Shown here: one piece after another, positions 8,144 to 18,343 of the stretch
How positions within the stretch are numbered: position 1 is the stretch's first letter
Layout of the letters: the number at the start of each line of letters is the position of its first letter
Position numbers and translations under genes: made by a program
The notes under the pieces: model-generated
The model's input: only the letters and a program-made list of their open reading frames with translations
Database searches by the model: none
Told to the model about the DNA's origin: nothing
DNA from: Candidatus Microthrix parvicella Bio17-1
Lineage (GTDB): Bacteria > Actinomycetota > Acidimicrobiia > Acidimicrobiales > Microtrichaceae
Direction of reading: 5' to 3'
NCBI RefSeq assembly: GCF_000299415.1
Contig: NZ_AMPG01000009.1
Span: forward strand, 1 to 53,805
DNA length: 53,805 bases

Positions 8144-9691
8144 TTAGCTCCCACTGGTACTCCAGTGCCACGGCTCGCCAGGCAGGTTGCGGAAGCCGTA
8201 TCTGGCCGCATTGGCCTTCAGCCAGTTGTAGCCCGGGCTGCCGTAGCGAAGTGCCGGGCCGCCAGCCGTGAAGTCGATCGCCAAACCCTTCTCGTGCTGC
8301 GACGATCCCGGACGGGCGGTCGGAGGCCTGCACGAGGAGGCTGGAGCCTCATACAGGGCATAGTTGGACGAACCGCAGTTGCTGCGGCGAACACGGATCT
8401 GGTCGGACGGGTCGCGGAACCCGCCGCCTCCGAAGTTGATGCCCGAGGCTCGTGCAGCTCCGAGCAGACTGGCGAGGTTGCCGGCGATTGATCGATGCAC
8501 CCGAATGCCGCCGACGCTGACGATGTTGCCACTTCCGGTGATGCCCACCGGCGCAGCTCCTCCGCCGCCCGATGGAGCCGGAGCCGAGGCCGGAGCTTTG
8601 GTCGGAGCCGGAGCTTTGGTCGGAGCCGGAGCTTTGGTCGGAGCCGGAGCTTTGGTCGGGGCTAGAGCAGGACCCGGTTTCGAGGCTTGTGCTTGTGCCT
8701 GCGCCCTGGCTTCCGCAGCTGCTTCTGCCTTGGCTTTCTGAGCCACTTCGGCCTCGTGTTCGTCGACCGCGGCCTGCAGGTCTGCCGCCTGCTTGAGTTT
8801 GGCCTGTTGAAGCGCGGCGAGCTTGGCTTCGCGTTCCTCCTCAGCCTTCTTCAGCTGCGCAGTCAGTGCCAACTGTTGCTCAACCAACTCCGACGACAGC
8901 TTCTCGTCCTGCACGGCCAAGCCTTCTGCCTCAGCGGAGGCCGACGCGATCCGGTTGGCTACGTCTTCCTGGAAGTCGAGCTGCTCGGCCTGCGCCGCCT
9001 GAAGCCTTCCCAACCGTGACGACACCTCGCCCCGCCGGTCCTCTTCCCGCTCCGTCGCGGACTTGGCGCTGGACCGAGCCGCACGGAGGTCTTCTTCGGT
9101 TGCCCGAAGATCCTCGATCTGGTTCCGATCGTTACCGGTCACCAAGTTGAGGTAGGTGCGGCGGGTCATCAGTTCGGCCGGTCCGGAACTGTTCGACGCG
9201 GCGCTCAAACTCTGGCCGGGCATAGTCACGAACGCTTTGGCGGCACGGTTTGCGAGACCGTCACGCAGTTTCCCCAGCTTGATCTCGGCATCGCCAACCC
9301 GGTTTTCAGCCTCCTCGGCCTGACGCTGCGAATCCTGCACGCCTTCCTGAGCCTGCAACAGCAGGTCTTGCTGGGAGCCGACGTTCTGGTTGAGGTCGGT
9401 GAGGGCAGCGGAGACCTTGGCGTCGTCAGCTTCGAGGACATTGATCTGCGAAGCCTTCGAGGCCCGCCGTGTTCGAACTCGCTCCCGCTCGTTTGCGAGG
9501 CGCTTTGCTTCCGATGCGGGATCGGCCCGGTCGGGTGCTGCACCGACCAAGCTGGCGGGAAGCGACACCGAGGCCACGCTGGCGACGAGAGCAACGGCTA
9601 CCGCCACCCACCCCGATCGCCACCGAGTTTTGACCGTCGGCGAATGCCGCCAAGCGAAGATCGGCTTCACGGGTGGGCTGAGGGAACGCAT
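8144..9691 (-). CDS. Secreted coiled-coil protein with C-terminal M15-type peptidase domain
   Basis: A 515-residue exported protein. The start is ATG 9691, with AAGAGGT upstream; the open frame extends further but that part looks non-coding. It has a signal/membrane segment (WVAVAVALVASVASVSLPASL), about 280 residues of Ala/Glu/Arg-rich coiled coil like the RipA/EnvC type, then four TKAPAP linker repeats. The last ~130 residues resemble D-Ala-D-Ala carboxypeptidases of the VanY/M15 group: GGGGFRDPSDQIRVRR, SQHEKGLAIDF (zinc His and Asp) and EPWHWS (zinc His). It should trim or split peptidoglycan cross-bridges, probably in division. The C-terminal domain is closely paralogous to the one encoded at 49239-50264. 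Confidence 0.85.
   Translation of the reverse strand: MRSLSPPVKPIFAWRHSPTVKTRWRSGWVAVAVALVASVASVSLPASLVGAAPDRADPASEAKRLANERERVRTRRASKASQINVLEADDAKVSAALTDLNQNVGSQQDLLLQAQEGVQDSQRQAEEAENRVGDAEIKLGKLRDGLANRAAKAFVTMPGQSLSAASNSSGPAELMTRRTYLNLVTGNDRNQIEDLRATEEDLRAARSSAKSATEREEDRRGEVSSRLGRLQAAQAEQLDFQEDVANRIASASAEAEGLAVQDEKLSSELVEQQLALTAQLKKAEEEREAKLAALQQAKLKQAADLQAAVDEHEAEVAQKAKAEAAAEARAQAQAQASKPGPALAPTKAPAPTKAPAPTKAPAPTKAPASAPAPSGGGGAAPVGITGSGNIVSVGGIRVHRSIAGNLASLLGAARASGINFGGGGFRDPSDQIRVRRSNCGSSNYALYEAPASSCRPPTARPGSSQHEKGLAIDFTAGGPALRYGSPGYNWLKANAARYGFRNLPGEPWHWSTSGS
8583..8656. repeat. 18-bp tandem repeat inside the M15-type gene
   Basis: Four near-perfect copies of GCCGGAGCTTTGGTCGGA encode the TKAPAP linker repeats. 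Copy number may vary between strains. Confidence 0.85.
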
Positions 9692-9940
9692 CACACCTCT
9701 TGGGGAAGTGAACGGGAGAGTCGGAGACAACCCCGGGACCTGAGGAGCGGTTAGGGCGCACCGCTGGGACTGCACGCAAGCGCGCGACGGAAATGTCGGT
9801 TTAGTTACGGTCTTGTAACGATAGCGCAGCGGGGGGTGGCTTGCAGGATCGGCTGACTCAGTTCTGCCCGGCGAGCCGCTTTCGGGAATCACCGGACACG
9901 AACATCAGGCCACGCGCTCCGTCCAGGAGTAGCTTGACTA

Positions 9941-9963
9941 ATACCCTATAGGGGTATAGGGTA
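9941..9963. promoter_or_regulatory. CsoR-type operator of the copper operon
   Basis: ATACCC-N5-GGGTAT (9941-9957) is a perfect inverted repeat, followed by a second GGGTA ending at 9963. This is the layout expected of CsoR/RcnR-family operators. It lies 34 bp upstream of the copZ ATG, and a csoR gene ends the operon at 16008. I infer copper-relieved repression of the whole copZ-to-csoR unit. Confidence 0.8.
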
Positions 9964-9997
9964 CCGCATCGACCCCCAAATGCAGGAGCAGATAGCG

Positions 9998-10213
9998 ATG
10001 GACACAACCACGTACCAGGTGACCGGAATGAGCTGTGGGCATTGCGAGGGTGCGGTCCGAGTCGAGGTGTCGGAGATCCCCGGTATCACCGATGTGAAGG
10101 TCAGCGCAGACACCGGCCACCTCACCGTGACGGCCGACGGGCCCGTCGACGACGCCGTCGTGATCGCTGCTGTCGAGGAGGCCGGGTACGAAGCCGTGCG
10201 GCAGCAGACATGA
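9998..10213 (+). CDS. copZ: CopZ-like copper chaperone (HMA domain)
   Basis: A 71-residue single HMA domain with the metal-binding loop GMSCGHC near the N-terminus and a ferredoxin-like pattern to the end. ATG 9998 is preferred to 9980 because GGAG lies 9 nt before it. It should carry Cu(I) in the cytoplasm and hand it to the ATPase two genes downstream. The stop overlaps the next ATG (ATGA). Confidence 0.9.
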   Translation: MDTTTYQVTGMSCGHCEGAVRVEVSEIPGITDVKVSADTGHLTVTADGPVDDAVVIAAVEEAGYEAVRQQT

Positions 10214-11184
10214 AGGCACCTGCCCGGCTCGGCCTCTACGGGTTGGGTCTCGTGATCGTGTTCATCGTGGCTGGATTCACGGCCAACGCGGTCGTCCCCG
10301 AGGAAACCGCACAGAACTGGGTTGATGAAACGGCGCAGGCCAACCAACACGGCGAAGGAAACATGACGGACGCCTCCGGGCAGGGAGGAACGTCATCCGT
10401 TGCACTCTCGCTGGGCCTCGGCGTCGCCAACGACGGATACCAGCTCACCGACCTGGTCGCCCCCGCCCAGATCGGTTCGGAAGGTCCGCTGTCACTCGTC
10501 ATCTCCGGACCCGATGGGCAACCGATGACGGACTTTCAGTCCGAGCACGAGAAGGAGCTGCACCTGATCGTTGTGCGCGCGGATGGGCAGCACTTCCGTC
10601 ATGTTCACCCCAAGATGAGTGTCGACGGCACCTGGTCGATCCCATGGCAGTGGGATGCGGCCGGAACGTACCGGGTGTTCACCGATTTCGTCCCCGCAGC
10701 GACGGGGGTCGACACGACGATTTCGAACTCGGTGCAGGTCGCCGGGGACTACGACCCGGTTCCGACCAAACCGGCCACAGCGACAAAGGTGGATGGCTTT
10801 GAGGTCGACGTGAAGGGTGACTTGGTTGCCGGTGAATCGACCAAGCTGACGATGACCGTCCGCCGCGGCGGCCAGCCGGTCACGGACCTGGAACCGTATC
10901 TCGGTGCATTTGGGCACTTGGTGGCCTTACGCGAAGGCGACCTGGCTTACCTGCACGGCCACCCCTCCGGGGAGGCTCCGCACGCTGTCGAATCGTCCGG
11001 GCCTGAGATCACCTTTGAGGTCAACGCCCCGACCCCGGGCCGATACCTGCTCTACCTGAACTTCCAAGTCGACGGACGGGTGCACACCGCCCCGCTGACG
11101 ATCGACGCCCGAACTGAAGACGACGAGCAGGACCGCAACGGCAGCGTTGAACCTGGCGATGACCACGGAGGCGATCATGAGTAG
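10210..11184 (+). CDS. Membrane-anchored protein of copper loci, function unknown
   Basis: A 324-residue protein with one N-terminal membrane helix ([23 protein letters not shown]) and a large extracytoplasmic part. That part appears to contain two beta-rich domains, each with a His-rich loop: [17 protein letters not shown] and [25 protein letters not shown]. The C-terminus is acidic and His-containing (GDDHGGDHE). Similar proteins sit between copZ and copA in other actinobacteria (from memory, unnamed). The paired histidines suggest periplasmic-side copper binding, which is inference. It is translationally coupled to copZ, and its last 8 bases overlap copA. Confidence 0.75.
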   Translation: MKAPARLGLYGLGLVIVFIVAGFTANAVVPEETAQNWVDETAQANQHGEGNMTDASGQGGTSSVALSLGLGVANDGYQLTDLVAPAQIGSEGPLSLVISGPDGQPMTDFQSEHEKELHLIVVRADGQHFRHVHPKMSVDGTWSIPWQWDAAGTYRVFTDFVPAATGVDTTISNSVQVAGDYDPVPTKPATATKVDGFEVDVKGDLVAGESTKLTMTVRRGGQPVTDLEPYLGAFGHLVALREGDLAYLHGHPSGEAPHAVESSGPEITFEVNAPTPGRYLLYLNFQVDGRVHTAPLTIDARTEDDEQDRNGSVEPGDDHGGDHE

Positions 11185-13504
11185 TGAGACGGCCACGACC
11201 ACGGCTGAGAACACCAGCGGCAGCGTGGAGTTACGGATAGGCGGCATGACCTGCGCGTCATGCGCAAACCGAATCGAGAAGAAGCTCAACCAACTCGACG
11301 GGATCACCGCCAGCGTCAACTACGCGACCGAGAAGGCCCACGTCACCGGGCCGGACGACCTCGACCCGCAGACCCTGATCGCAGAAGTGGAGAAGACCGG
11401 CTACACCGCCGTGCTCCCCTCCCCGCCGCAAAGCTCCAACTCCGAGGCTGAGGTCGAGTCTGCCGAGGACGCCGAACTGCGTTCCCTGCGTCAGCGGCTG
11501 ATTGGCGCAACGGTTCTGGCGGTGCCCGTGATCGCCATGGCAATGATCCCCGCCTTGCAGTTTGACTACTGGGGCTTTGCCTCGCTCGTGCTGGCCGCAC
11601 CGGTGGTGCTGTGGGCCGGATGGCCCTTCCACCAGGCGACGTGGATGAACCTGAAGCACGGTGCGGCCACGATGGACACGCTGATCTCCGTGGGCACCCT
11701 GTCCGCGATGTCGTGGTCGATCGTCGCCTTGTTCTTCGGCACCGCCGGACAGCCCGGGGTGGTACACCCGTTCGAATTCACGATCTCGCGCAGCGACGGG
11801 CTCGGCAACATCTATCTGGAGGTCGCCGCAGGGGTGATCACGTTCATCCTCATGGGTCGCTACTTCGAGAAGCGCTCCAAACGCACTGCCGGCGCAGCCC
11901 TTCGGGCCCTGTTGGAACTCGGCGCGAAGGAGGTGGCAATCCTGCGCGACGGCAAAGAACAGCAGGTGCCGATTGAGGAACTCTCTGTCGGGGACGAGTT
12001 CATAGTCCGACCCGGAGAGAAGATCGCCACCGACGGCACCGTCACCTCAGGCAACAGCGCGATCGATGCCTCCATGCTTACCGGCGAGTCCGTGCCGGTC
12101 GAGGTCGGCGAGGGAGATGCGGTCACCGGCGCCACCGTCAACGCCGGAGGGCGCTTGGTGGTGCGCGCCACCCGGGTCGGCTCGGACACCCAGCTGGCAC
12201 AGATGGCCCAGTTGGTCGAGGACGCCCAGTCCGGCAAGGCCGAGATCCAGCGCCTCGCCGACCGCGTGTCCGGCGTGTTCGTGCCGATCGCGATCGCGAT
12301 CGCCGTGGCCACCCTCGGGGCATGGATCGGGGCCGGGTTCCCCCTGTCCGCAGGCTTCACGGCCGCGGTGGCGGTGCTGATCATCGCCTGCCCCTGCGCC
12401 CTTGGCCTGGCAACACCGACGGCACTCCTCGTGGGCACCGGACGAGGCGCCCAGATGGGCGTGCTGATCAAGGGGCCAGAGGTGCTGGAATCGACCAAGC
12501 GCATCGACACGATCGTGCTCGACAAGACTGGCACCGTGACCACCGGACAAATGACGCTGACCGACGTCATCGTTGGATCCAGCACAGACCGGGCCGAACT
12601 GCTCCGTCTGGCTGGAGCGTTGGAGGATGCCTCCGAGCACCCCATCGCCCGGGCCATCGCCGCAGGGGCCACCGCCGAGGTCGGCGACCTGCCCACGCCA
12701 GAGTCATTCGAGAACATCGAAGGCAAGGGGGTGCAGGGAGCGGTCGAGGGACGAGCGGTGCTCGCCGGACGCGAGACGCTGCTGGCCGAGTGGTCCCAGC
12801 ACCTCGACGAGGATCTGCGGATGGCCAAGCAGGCCGCCGAGCAGCAGGGCAAGACCGCGATCTCTGTCGGCTGGGACGGACAGGCCCGGGGTGTTCTGGT
12901 GGTCTCCGACCAGGTCAAGCCCACTAGCGCCCAGGCGATCGAGCAGTTCAAGCATCTGGGGCTGACCCCGGTGCTGCTCACTGGTGACAACCAGGCCGTG
13001 GCCGAGCAGGTCGCCGCCGAGGTCGGCATCGAGCGGGTCATCGCCGAAGTGCTCCCCAAGGACAAGGTCGACGTCGTCGCCCGGCTCCAGGCCGAGGGCA
13101 AGGTCGTGGCGATGGTCGGCGACGGCGTCAACGACGCCCCGGCGCTCGCACAGGCGAACCTTGGCCTGGCGATGGGCACCGGCACCGATGTAGCGATCGA
13201 AGCCGCAGACATCACGCTGGTACGCGGCGACCTGCGAGCTGCGTCGGATGCGATCCGCCTCTCCCGCCGCACGCTTCGCACGATCAAAATGAACTTGTTC
13301 TGGGCCTTCGGTTATAACGCCGCGGCGATCCCGCTGGCCGCCTTTGGGCTGCTCAACCCGATGCTCGCCGGCGCAGCGATGGCGCTGTCGTCGGTGTTCG
13401 TCGTGTCCAACAGCCTCCGGCTGCGGACGTTCAAGACCCGCGCCGAGGATCCCGCACCAGCTCCGGCCAAGCCGGAACCGGCAATCAGAATGGGACCGCA
13501 ATGA
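11177..13504 (+). CDS. copA: Copper-exporting P1B-type ATPase CopA (CPC type)
   Basis: A 775-residue pump. It has an N-terminal HMA domain (GMTCASC), eight predicted membrane segments, the actuator motif TGES, the membrane CPC metal site ([15 protein letters not shown]), the phosphorylation site DKTGT, the SEHPIARAI nucleotide-binding His-Pro, and [10 protein letters not shown]. These are the marks of Cu(I) exporters driven by ATP. ATG 11177 is taken because upstream codons belong to the preceding gene. It overlaps both neighbours, which fits one operon under the CsoR-type operator. Confidence 0.94.
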   Translation: MSSETATTTAENTSGSVELRIGGMTCASCANRIEKKLNQLDGITASVNYATEKAHVTGPDDLDPQTLIAEVEKTGYTAVLPSPPQSSNSEAEVESAEDAELRSLRQRLIGATVLAVPVIAMAMIPALQFDYWGFASLVLAAPVVLWAGWPFHQATWMNLKHGAATMDTLISVGTLSAMSWSIVALFFGTAGQPGVVHPFEFTISRSDGLGNIYLEVAAGVITFILMGRYFEKRSKRTAGAALRALLELGAKEVAILRDGKEQQVPIEELSVGDEFIVRPGEKIATDGTVTSGNSAIDASMLTGESVPVEVGEGDAVTGATVNAGGRLVVRATRVGSDTQLAQMAQLVEDAQSGKAEIQRLADRVSGVFVPIAIAIAVATLGAWIGAGFPLSAGFTAAVAVLIIACPCALGLATPTALLVGTGRGAQMGVLIKGPEVLESTKRIDTIVLDKTGTVTTGQMTLTDVIVGSSTDRAELLRLAGALEDASEHPIARAIAAGATAEVGDLPTPESFENIEGKGVQGAVEGRAVLAGRETLLAEWSQHLDEDLRMAKQAAEQQGKTAISVGWDGQARGVLVVSDQVKPTSAQAIEQFKHLGLTPVLLTGDNQAVAEQVAAEVGIERVIAEVLPKDKVDVVARLQAEGKVVAMVGDGVNDAPALAQANLGLAMGTGTDVAIEAADITLVRGDLRAASDAIRLSRRTLRTIKMNLFWAFGYNAAAIPLAAFGLLNPMLAGAAMALSSVFVVSNSLRLRTFKTRAEDPAPAPAKPEPAIRMGPQ

Positions 13505-15630
13505 TGAGCCACGAACACCCGGACAGCTCGCACACCGACGTGCTCGATCATTCCGACGAGCACGTCAAGACCGCTGACAGCGGCGAACACGGCGAACACG
13601 GCGAACACGGCGAACACGGCGAACACGGTCACAGTGATCACGTCGGGCAGTTCCGTCGTCTGTTTTGGATCATGTGTGTCTTCGCAGTCCCGGTGGTGGG
13701 GTTCAGCGAGATGTTCGCCGACCTGGTTGGCTATCAGTTGCCCGACGCCGCCTGGGTGTTGTGGGTTTCCCCTTTGCTGGGCACAGTCATGTACCTCTGG
13801 GGTGGCTCGCCCTTCCTGACCGGGGGTATCTCGGAGGTCCGCGCTCGCAAGCCGGGGATGATGCTGCTCATCAGCCTGGCGATCAGCGTGGCCTTCATCG
13901 CGTCGCTGGGAGCGAGCCTGCAACTGCTCGATTCGGAGTTGGAGTTTTGGTGGGAGCTCGCACTGTTGGTGGTCATCATGTTGCTGGGCCACTGGATCGA
14001 GATGCGTTCCTTGGCCCAAACCACCTCGGCCCTGGACTCGCTCGCCGCCCTGCTTCCTGATGAGGCGGAGAAGGTCGATGGAGACGAAGTGATCATCGTC
14101 TCACCTGCCGAACTGGCCGTCGGCGACGTGGTGATCGTCCGACCCGGAGCGTCGGTCCCGTCCGACGGCAAGATCGTCGAAGGTTCCGCCAGCATGGACG
14201 AATCGATGGTGACCGGCGAGTCCAAGACGGTCCGACGCGACGTGGGCGAGCACGTGGTTGCGGGGACGGTAGCGACCGATTCGGGCCTGCGGGTCGAGGT
14301 GACCGCGATCGGCGACGACACCGCATTGGCGGGCATCCAAAAGCTTGTCACCGATGCCCAAGCATCCACCTCCCGTGCCCAGCGCGTCGCAGATACCGCC
14401 GCTGCATGGCTGTTCTGGTTCGCCCTGGGCGCCGCCGCGATCACGGCCGTGGTCTGGTCGTTGTTGGGCATGCCGGACGACGCGGTGGTTCGGACCATCA
14501 CGGTGCTGGTCATCGCCTGCCCACACGCACTGGGTCTGGCGATCCCGCTGGTGGTGTCCATCGCCACCGAACGAGCCGCCCGTGGCGGGGTCCTGGTCAA
14601 GGACCGCCTTGCGTTGGAATCCATGCGCACCGTCGATGCGGTCCTCTTCGACAAGACCGGCACGCTGACCAAGGGCGAACCCACCGTCACCGGGATTGAG
14701 CCCATCGAGGGACGAACCGCAGACTCGGTCGTCATGCTGGCCGCAGCAGCCGAGGGCGACAGCGAGCACCCCCTCGCCAAAGCCATCGTTGGCGCCTCAC
14801 AGACCCGTGAGCTGGACCGGCCCGGCGCCACCGACTTTTCTTCCTCCCCGGCGGTCGGGGTCAAGGCAACGGTGAACGGTGTGGTCGTGGAGGTCGGGGG
14901 GCCGTACCTGCTCGAGCAGCACGCATTGAACGAACTGCCCATTGCCGATGAATGGCGCACCGAGGGCGCCATCATCCTCCACGTCCTCGCCGACAACACC
15001 GTGATCGGAGCGTTGCGCCTGGCCGATGAGGTCCGCCCCGAGTCCTACGACGCTGTCGCTGGCCTGCACGCAGCAGGCTCGCAGGTGGTGATGATCACCG
15101 GCGACGCCCAGTCGGTCGCCGACACGGTCGCCGCTGAACTGGGCATCGACCGCGTGTACGCCGGGGTTCGACCCGAGGACAAAGCTGCCAAGGTTGCCGA
15201 ACTGCAATCCGAGGGCCACAAAGTGGCGATGGTCGGTGACGGTGTCAACGACGCACCAGCCCTCGCCAGGGCCGATGTTGGCATCGCAATCGGTGCCGGT
15301 ACCGACGTCGCGATCGGATCGGCCGGGGTGATTCTGGCCAGCTCGGACCCGCGCTCGGTGCTCTCGGTCATCGACCTCTCCCGCTCCTCGTACCGCAAAA
15401 TGAAGCAAAACCTGTGGTGGGCCGCCGGCTACAACCTGATCTCGGTACCGCTGGCCGCTGGAGTGTTGGCGCCGGTCGGGTTTGTGCTCCCCATGAGCGT
15501 CGGCGCCATCCTCATGTCGGCATCTACCGTCGTGGTAGCGCTCAACGCCCAGTTGCTGCGCCGACTCGATCTGAGTCCTGCCCAAAGCGCCGCCAAGCTT
15601 CTCGACCGTCAATTGGTCGAACAGCCGTAG
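13501..15630 (+). CDS. copB: CopB-like P1B-type ATPase (CPH type) with His-rich N-terminus
   Basis: A 709-residue heavy-metal ATPase. Instead of an HMA domain it has a His-rich start ([11 protein letters not shown], then five GEH repeats and GHSDH). The membrane site is CPH ([13 protein letters not shown]), which marks the CopB/P1B-3 class linked to Cu(II) or Cu/Ag transport. [23 protein letters not shown] and [10 protein letters not shown] are all present, so it looks active. Its ATG overlaps the copA stop. Having CPC- and CPH-type pumps in one operon would cover both copper oxidation states, though the specificity is inferred. Confidence 0.9.
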   Translation: MMSHEHPDSSHTDVLDHSDEHVKTADSGEHGEHGEHGEHGEHGHSDHVGQFRRLFWIMCVFAVPVVGFSEMFADLVGYQLPDAAWVLWVSPLLGTVMYLWGGSPFLTGGISEVRARKPGMMLLISLAISVAFIASLGASLQLLDSELEFWWELALLVVIMLLGHWIEMRSLAQTTSALDSLAALLPDEAEKVDGDEVIIVSPAELAVGDVVIVRPGASVPSDGKIVEGSASMDESMVTGESKTVRRDVGEHVVAGTVATDSGLRVEVTAIGDDTALAGIQKLVTDAQASTSRAQRVADTAAAWLFWFALGAAAITAVVWSLLGMPDDAVVRTITVLVIACPHALGLAIPLVVSIATERAARGGVLVKDRLALESMRTVDAVLFDKTGTLTKGEPTVTGIEPIEGRTADSVVMLAAAAEGDSEHPLAKAIVGASQTRELDRPGATDFSSSPAVGVKATVNGVVVEVGGPYLLEQHALNELPIADEWRTEGAIILHVLADNTVIGALRLADEVRPESYDAVAGLHAAGSQVVMITGDAQSVADTVAAELGIDRVYAGVRPEDKAAKVAELQSEGHKVAMVGDGVNDAPALARADVGIAIGAGTDVAIGSAGVILASSDPRSVLSVIDLSRSSYRKMKQNLWWAAGYNLISVPLAAGVLAPVGFVLPMSVGAILMSASTVVVALNAQLLRRLDLSPAQSAAKLLDRQLVEQP
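13582..13626. repeat. 9-bp tandem repeat encoding GEH
   Basis: Five exact copies of GGCGAACAC inside copB encode (GEH)5, a probable metal-binding segment. An exact repeat of this kind is prone to slippage. Confidence 0.9.
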
Positions 15631-15678
15631 GCGGCAATCGCACGAATGACCCGCATCTCACCAGACAGGAGCAGTCGA

Positions 15679-16008
15679 ATGGCCAGCAGTACAGAATTGC
15701 CGCCAGCAGTGGAGGAGGCACAAGCACCCCGCGGCTACATCAGCGACAAGGACCGTTACCTCGCCCGGCTCAAGCGCATCGAAGGTCAGGCTCGCGGCAT
15801 CCACCGGATGATCGATGAGGACACCTACTGCATCGACATCCTCACCCAGATCAGCGCCCTGACCTCCGCCCTGCAGAACGTCGCCCTCGGCCTGGTGGAC
15901 GATCACCTCAAGCACTGCGTCGTCGACGCCGCCACGACCGGCGGGCCCGGGGCCGAGGACAAGCTGACCGAAGCATCGAAAGCGATCGCCCGACTCGTCA
16001 AGTCCTGA
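15679..16008 (+). CDS. csoR: CsoR-family copper-sensing repressor
   Basis: A 109-residue all-helical repressor of the DUF156/CsoR family. The Cu(I) ligands are in place: Cys in DEDTYCIDIL, and His and Cys in DDHLKHCVVDA (C-H-C pattern). The N-terminal LARLKRIEGQARGIHRMI is the DNA/tetramer face. ATG 15679 is chosen for AGGAG 8 nt upstream. It is the last gene of the copper operon and probably binds the 9941 operator until copper arrives. About 26 bp separate it from the convergent ccdA gene. Confidence 0.93.
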   Translation: MASSTELPPAVEEAQAPRGYISDKDRYLARLKRIEGQARGIHRMIDEDTYCIDILTQISALTSALQNVALGLVDDHLKHCVVDAATTGGPGAEDKLTEASKAIARLVKS

Positions 16009-16034
16009 CCCTGTCGATGGCGAAGAGATTGGCG

Positions 16035-16901
16035 CTATTGATTGTCGTCCGTTTTCTGGGTTACCCGGCGATCTGATGTGATCTGACCGACAGCGGTGAT
16101 CGTCGTCACGGCCACCAACACGATCATCCCGAGCCGCACCGCCCCGACGCTTTCGATGAACGTGATCACGTTGATCCGCCAGCGTTCCCCCGTGTCGATC
16201 ACCGCATCGGTCGAGAGGTCGCCGCTGTACACGGCGAGTTCCCATCGGGCGTACCAGATGGCGTAGAAGCCACTGAGGACCATCAGCGCTCCGCCGACGC
16301 GCGAGGCGTACTGGGAGAACCGGCGGAGTCGATGCCCCGGTTTGGGTCGGGCCAGGGCGGCCGATGCCGCGATGGCCAGGATGATGGTCCCCATGCCCAG
16401 CCCGTATGCGACGAAGGCGAGTAGGCCCCCAGCCAGGGACCGATCGAGCGCAACGGTGGTGATTGCCAGGAACGGTCCGATGGTGCAGGACAATGACGCC
16501 AAGGCATACACGATGCCGTAGCTGACCATAGCCATCGCACCACTACCGCTCGCGGCCCTCAGCGTGAAGCTGGGCATGGGCAATCGACGACCGGTCATGA
16601 CCGTGATGCCTGCCAAGACCAGGACTCCGCCGATCACCATCGTGACCCAGGGCAGTTGCCCACGGATCTGGTCGGCAAGCGAACGCAGGAGGACGCCCAG
16701 CACGACGAACACCAACACGAAACCGATCGTCACCGAAACCGCCGACCAGACAGCCCGGCGCAAGCGGCGCTCCAGCGGGCTGTCCACCTCGTCGCCGGCC
16801 ACGAACGAACCGACATAGGCCGGGAGCAGCGAGAACCCACATGGATTGATCGCGCCAACCATGCCGGCGGTCAGAGCGAGGATCAGGATGGAGGAACTCA
16901 C
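16035..16901 (-). CDS. ccdA: CcdA-like thiol-disulfide transporter
   Basis: A 288-residue polytopic membrane protein. The start is GTG 16901, overlapping the stop of the preceding gene (GTGA); the longer open frame upstream is not protein-like. The family features INPCGFSLLPAYVGSF (first Cys) and LASLSCTIGPFLAI (second Cys) are present in the two symmetric halves. CcdA moves reducing power across the membrane to exported thioredoxins. It is third in the tlpA / Lgt-like / ccdA unit, so its partner is likely the TlpA protein. There is extra sequence of about 60 residues after the usual fold, with one more membrane helix. Confidence 0.87.
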   Translation of the reverse strand: MSSSILILALTAGMVGAINPCGFSLLPAYVGSFVAGDEVDSPLERRLRRAVWSAVSVTIGFVLVFVVLGVLLRSLADQIRGQLPWVTMVIGGVLVLAGITVMTGRRLPMPSFTLRAASGSGAMAMVSYGIVYALASLSCTIGPFLAITTVALDRSLAGGLLAFVAYGLGMGTIILAIAASAALARPKPGHRLRRFSQYASRVGGALMVLSGFYAIWYARWELAVYSGDLSTDAVIDTGERWRINVITFIESVGAVRLGMIVLVAVTTITAVGQITSDRRVTQKTDDNQ

Positions 16902-17614
16902 GGTGTTGCTCGTTCGGTCGCACGGCGCGCACCGAGCATGAGCAACGCGCCGGTGGCTAGGCCAGCCACAATGGTGATCACGATCGACGTTCGATGCTGG
17001 CGAGAAAGCCCACCTCCCACTTTCGGGAGCCAGATCGACCCGATGCTCAGAATGAGGCCGATCAAAGCCACCGCAACCGACACGATCGCGCCCGATGGCC
17101 ATCCACGCTCGCCCAGCCACCGGACAAGCACGGCAGCCGCGATGGCTGACGCTCCCATCAGGATGCCGACGGGCAGCATGGGCGTGGAGAGCCCATCGGG
17201 TGTCAGCACCACCGGAGTCGGCGGCCCGTAGCAACCGTCCCGAAAGAGGCAAGCTGCCTCGTAGCCGCCGTAGGCCACCATGGCGACCGGTGCCAGGGCG
17301 GCGACGCGGGCAACTGGATGCACATTGGAACGGCGGGCGGACCAGGCAACCATCAGCGCAGCAGCGGCGACGGCCGGCCAGAACTCGACCCCGCTGCGAA
17401 TGACGATCATGTCCGAGATACTCCCGATGGCGCGTGGATCATCGAGTGCCAGCGTGCTCAGGCGCCCAACCACCAACCCAACGAACCCGGGGACCAACAG
17501 GACGTCGAGCGCGCTCACCGTCGAGTCGAATGTGTCGGGCGGGTGCACTCGCCAGGCGAACGACGATGCAGCCCAAGCAACGATGACGCTCATGAGGAGG
17601 CCGTAGTCGATCAC
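16898..17614 (-). CDS. Lgt-like integral membrane protein
   Basis: A 238-residue polytopic membrane protein with seven or so hydrophobic segments. The stretch CLFRDGCYGPPTPVVL resembles the CxxxGCCYG-PT segment of prolipoprotein diacylglyceryl transferases, but the full Lgt signature is not visible, so it may be a divergent homologue. Such Lgt-like genes occur beside tlpA and ccdA in actinobacteria. GTGA overlaps on both sides show tight translational coupling with tlpA and ccdA. Enzyme activity is not certain. Confidence 0.6.
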   Translation of the reverse strand: MIDYGLLMSVIVAWAASSFAWRVHPPDTFDSTVSALDVLLVPGFVGLVVGRLSTLALDDPRAIGSISDMIVIRSGVEFWPAVAAAALMVAWSARRSNVHPVARVAALAPVAMVAYGGYEAACLFRDGCYGPPTPVVLTPDGLSTPMLPVGILMGASAIAAAVLVRWLGERGWPSGAIVSVAVALIGLILSIGSIWLPKVGGGLSRQHRTSIVITIVAGLATGALLMLGARRATERATP

Positions 17615-18189
17615 TGGAGGGCATTCTCAATCACGGCAGCAAGACGTTGTTCCGAGATTCCACCCGTGACGGTGACCTGCAGACGGCCGTCGGCCCCGAA
17701 CACGTAGGTGGTCGGATACGCGGTGGCCGCGAGTTCGGCGCGGACCTTGCCGGTGGCGTCGAAGACGTTCGGATAGGTCAATCCGAAGTCGTCGAGAAAC
17801 TCCTGCGCGGCCTCCGGTGAGTCGTTGGACGCGACGCCGAGGATGACTACCCGATCGTCGTAGGTCTGGGCCGCCCGCTGAAGGAGTGGCATCTCGGTGC
17901 GGCATGGCGCGCACCAAGAAGCCCAGATGTTCACGATCACAGGGGTCCCAAGTTGCCCGACCAGCATCCCCTCGAACTCCTGCTCGCTGACCGCCAAGAT
18001 TTGGCCTTGAGCGGGCAACGGGAGCGGCCGTCCTGAGGCCTCGAAGTCCACCTTCGAGGGTTCGCGGAGGGCCGCGATCCCGACCACAACCGCCAGGGTG
18101 ATCATGGCAATCGGTGTCATCCATCGTCGGAGCCGCGACCGTGCTGGGCTCGAGGCTGGACGCTCATCCGACAGGTCAGACACCCCCAC
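17611..18189 (-). CDS. TlpA-like exported thioredoxin
   Basis: A 192-residue protein with an N-terminal anchor (MTPIAMITLAVVVGIAAL) and a thioredoxin-like domain holding WASWCAPCRTEMP and the cis-Pro segment TAYPTTYVF. It should reduce disulfides outside the membrane, for example in apocytochrome c or copper proteins, with electrons from CcdA. The first GTG is 4 nt downstream of a BlaI-type operator (18194-18210), so the transcript may be leaderless and the site would block initiation. First gene of the three-gene unit. Confidence 0.87.
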   Translation of the reverse strand: MGVSDLSDERPASSPARSRLRRWMTPIAMITLAVVVGIAALREPSKVDFEASGRPLPLPAQGQILAVSEQEFEGMLVGQLGTPVIVNIWASWCAPCRTEMPLLQRAAQTYDDRVVILGVASNDSPEAAQEFLDDFGLTYPNVFDATGKVRAELAATAYPTTYVFGADGRLQVTVTGGISEQRLAAVIENALQ

Positions 18190-18193
18190 AAAC

Positions 18194-18210
18194 TACTACA
18201 GGTCGTCGTA
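18194..18210. promoter_or_regulatory. BlaI-type operator upstream of tlpA
   Basis: TACTACAGGTCGTCGTA, 7-3-7 inverted repeat, touching the start of the minus-strand tlpA operon. Confidence 0.65.
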
Positions 18211-18288
18211 GCAGCGATCATCCACTCTCGAGGCCGGACGTCACAATTGGCCTTGCGGCACCGCCGTCAGGCGCGTCGACCGGAGAAC

Positions 18289-18305
18289 TACTACAACATG
18301 TCGTA
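18289..18305. promoter_or_regulatory. BlaI-type operator upstream of the small membrane gene
   Basis: TACTACAACATGTCGTA, 7-3-7 inverted repeat, 38 bp before the plus-strand gene at 18344. With the site at 18194 it frames a divergent promoter region, so both directions are probably co-controlled. Confidence 0.7.
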
Positions 18306-18343
18306 TACTCGCCCAGGAGTGGGACTGACTCGCAGGAGCACCA

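Noticed and set aside
8583-8656. Regular 18-bp repeats that could suggest a CRISPR array
   Set aside because: They are back-to-back without spacers and encode the TKAPAP linker.
11860-13287. 475-residue antisense frame in copA
   Set aside because: Ser/Thr/Arg-rich shadow of a clear ATPase gene in GC-rich DNA.
13582-13626. 9-bp repeats as a possible regulatory iteron cluster
   Set aside because: In frame within copB and encode (GEH)5; no replication gene nearby.
13734-14999. 421-residue antisense frame in copB
   Set aside because: Mirror of the ATPase coding sequence with low-complexity composition.
16035-17252. 405-residue form of CcdA from the longest frame
   Set aside because: The first 117 residues overlap the Lgt-like gene and are not hydrophobic or CcdA-like; GTG 16901 with GTGA overlap fits better.
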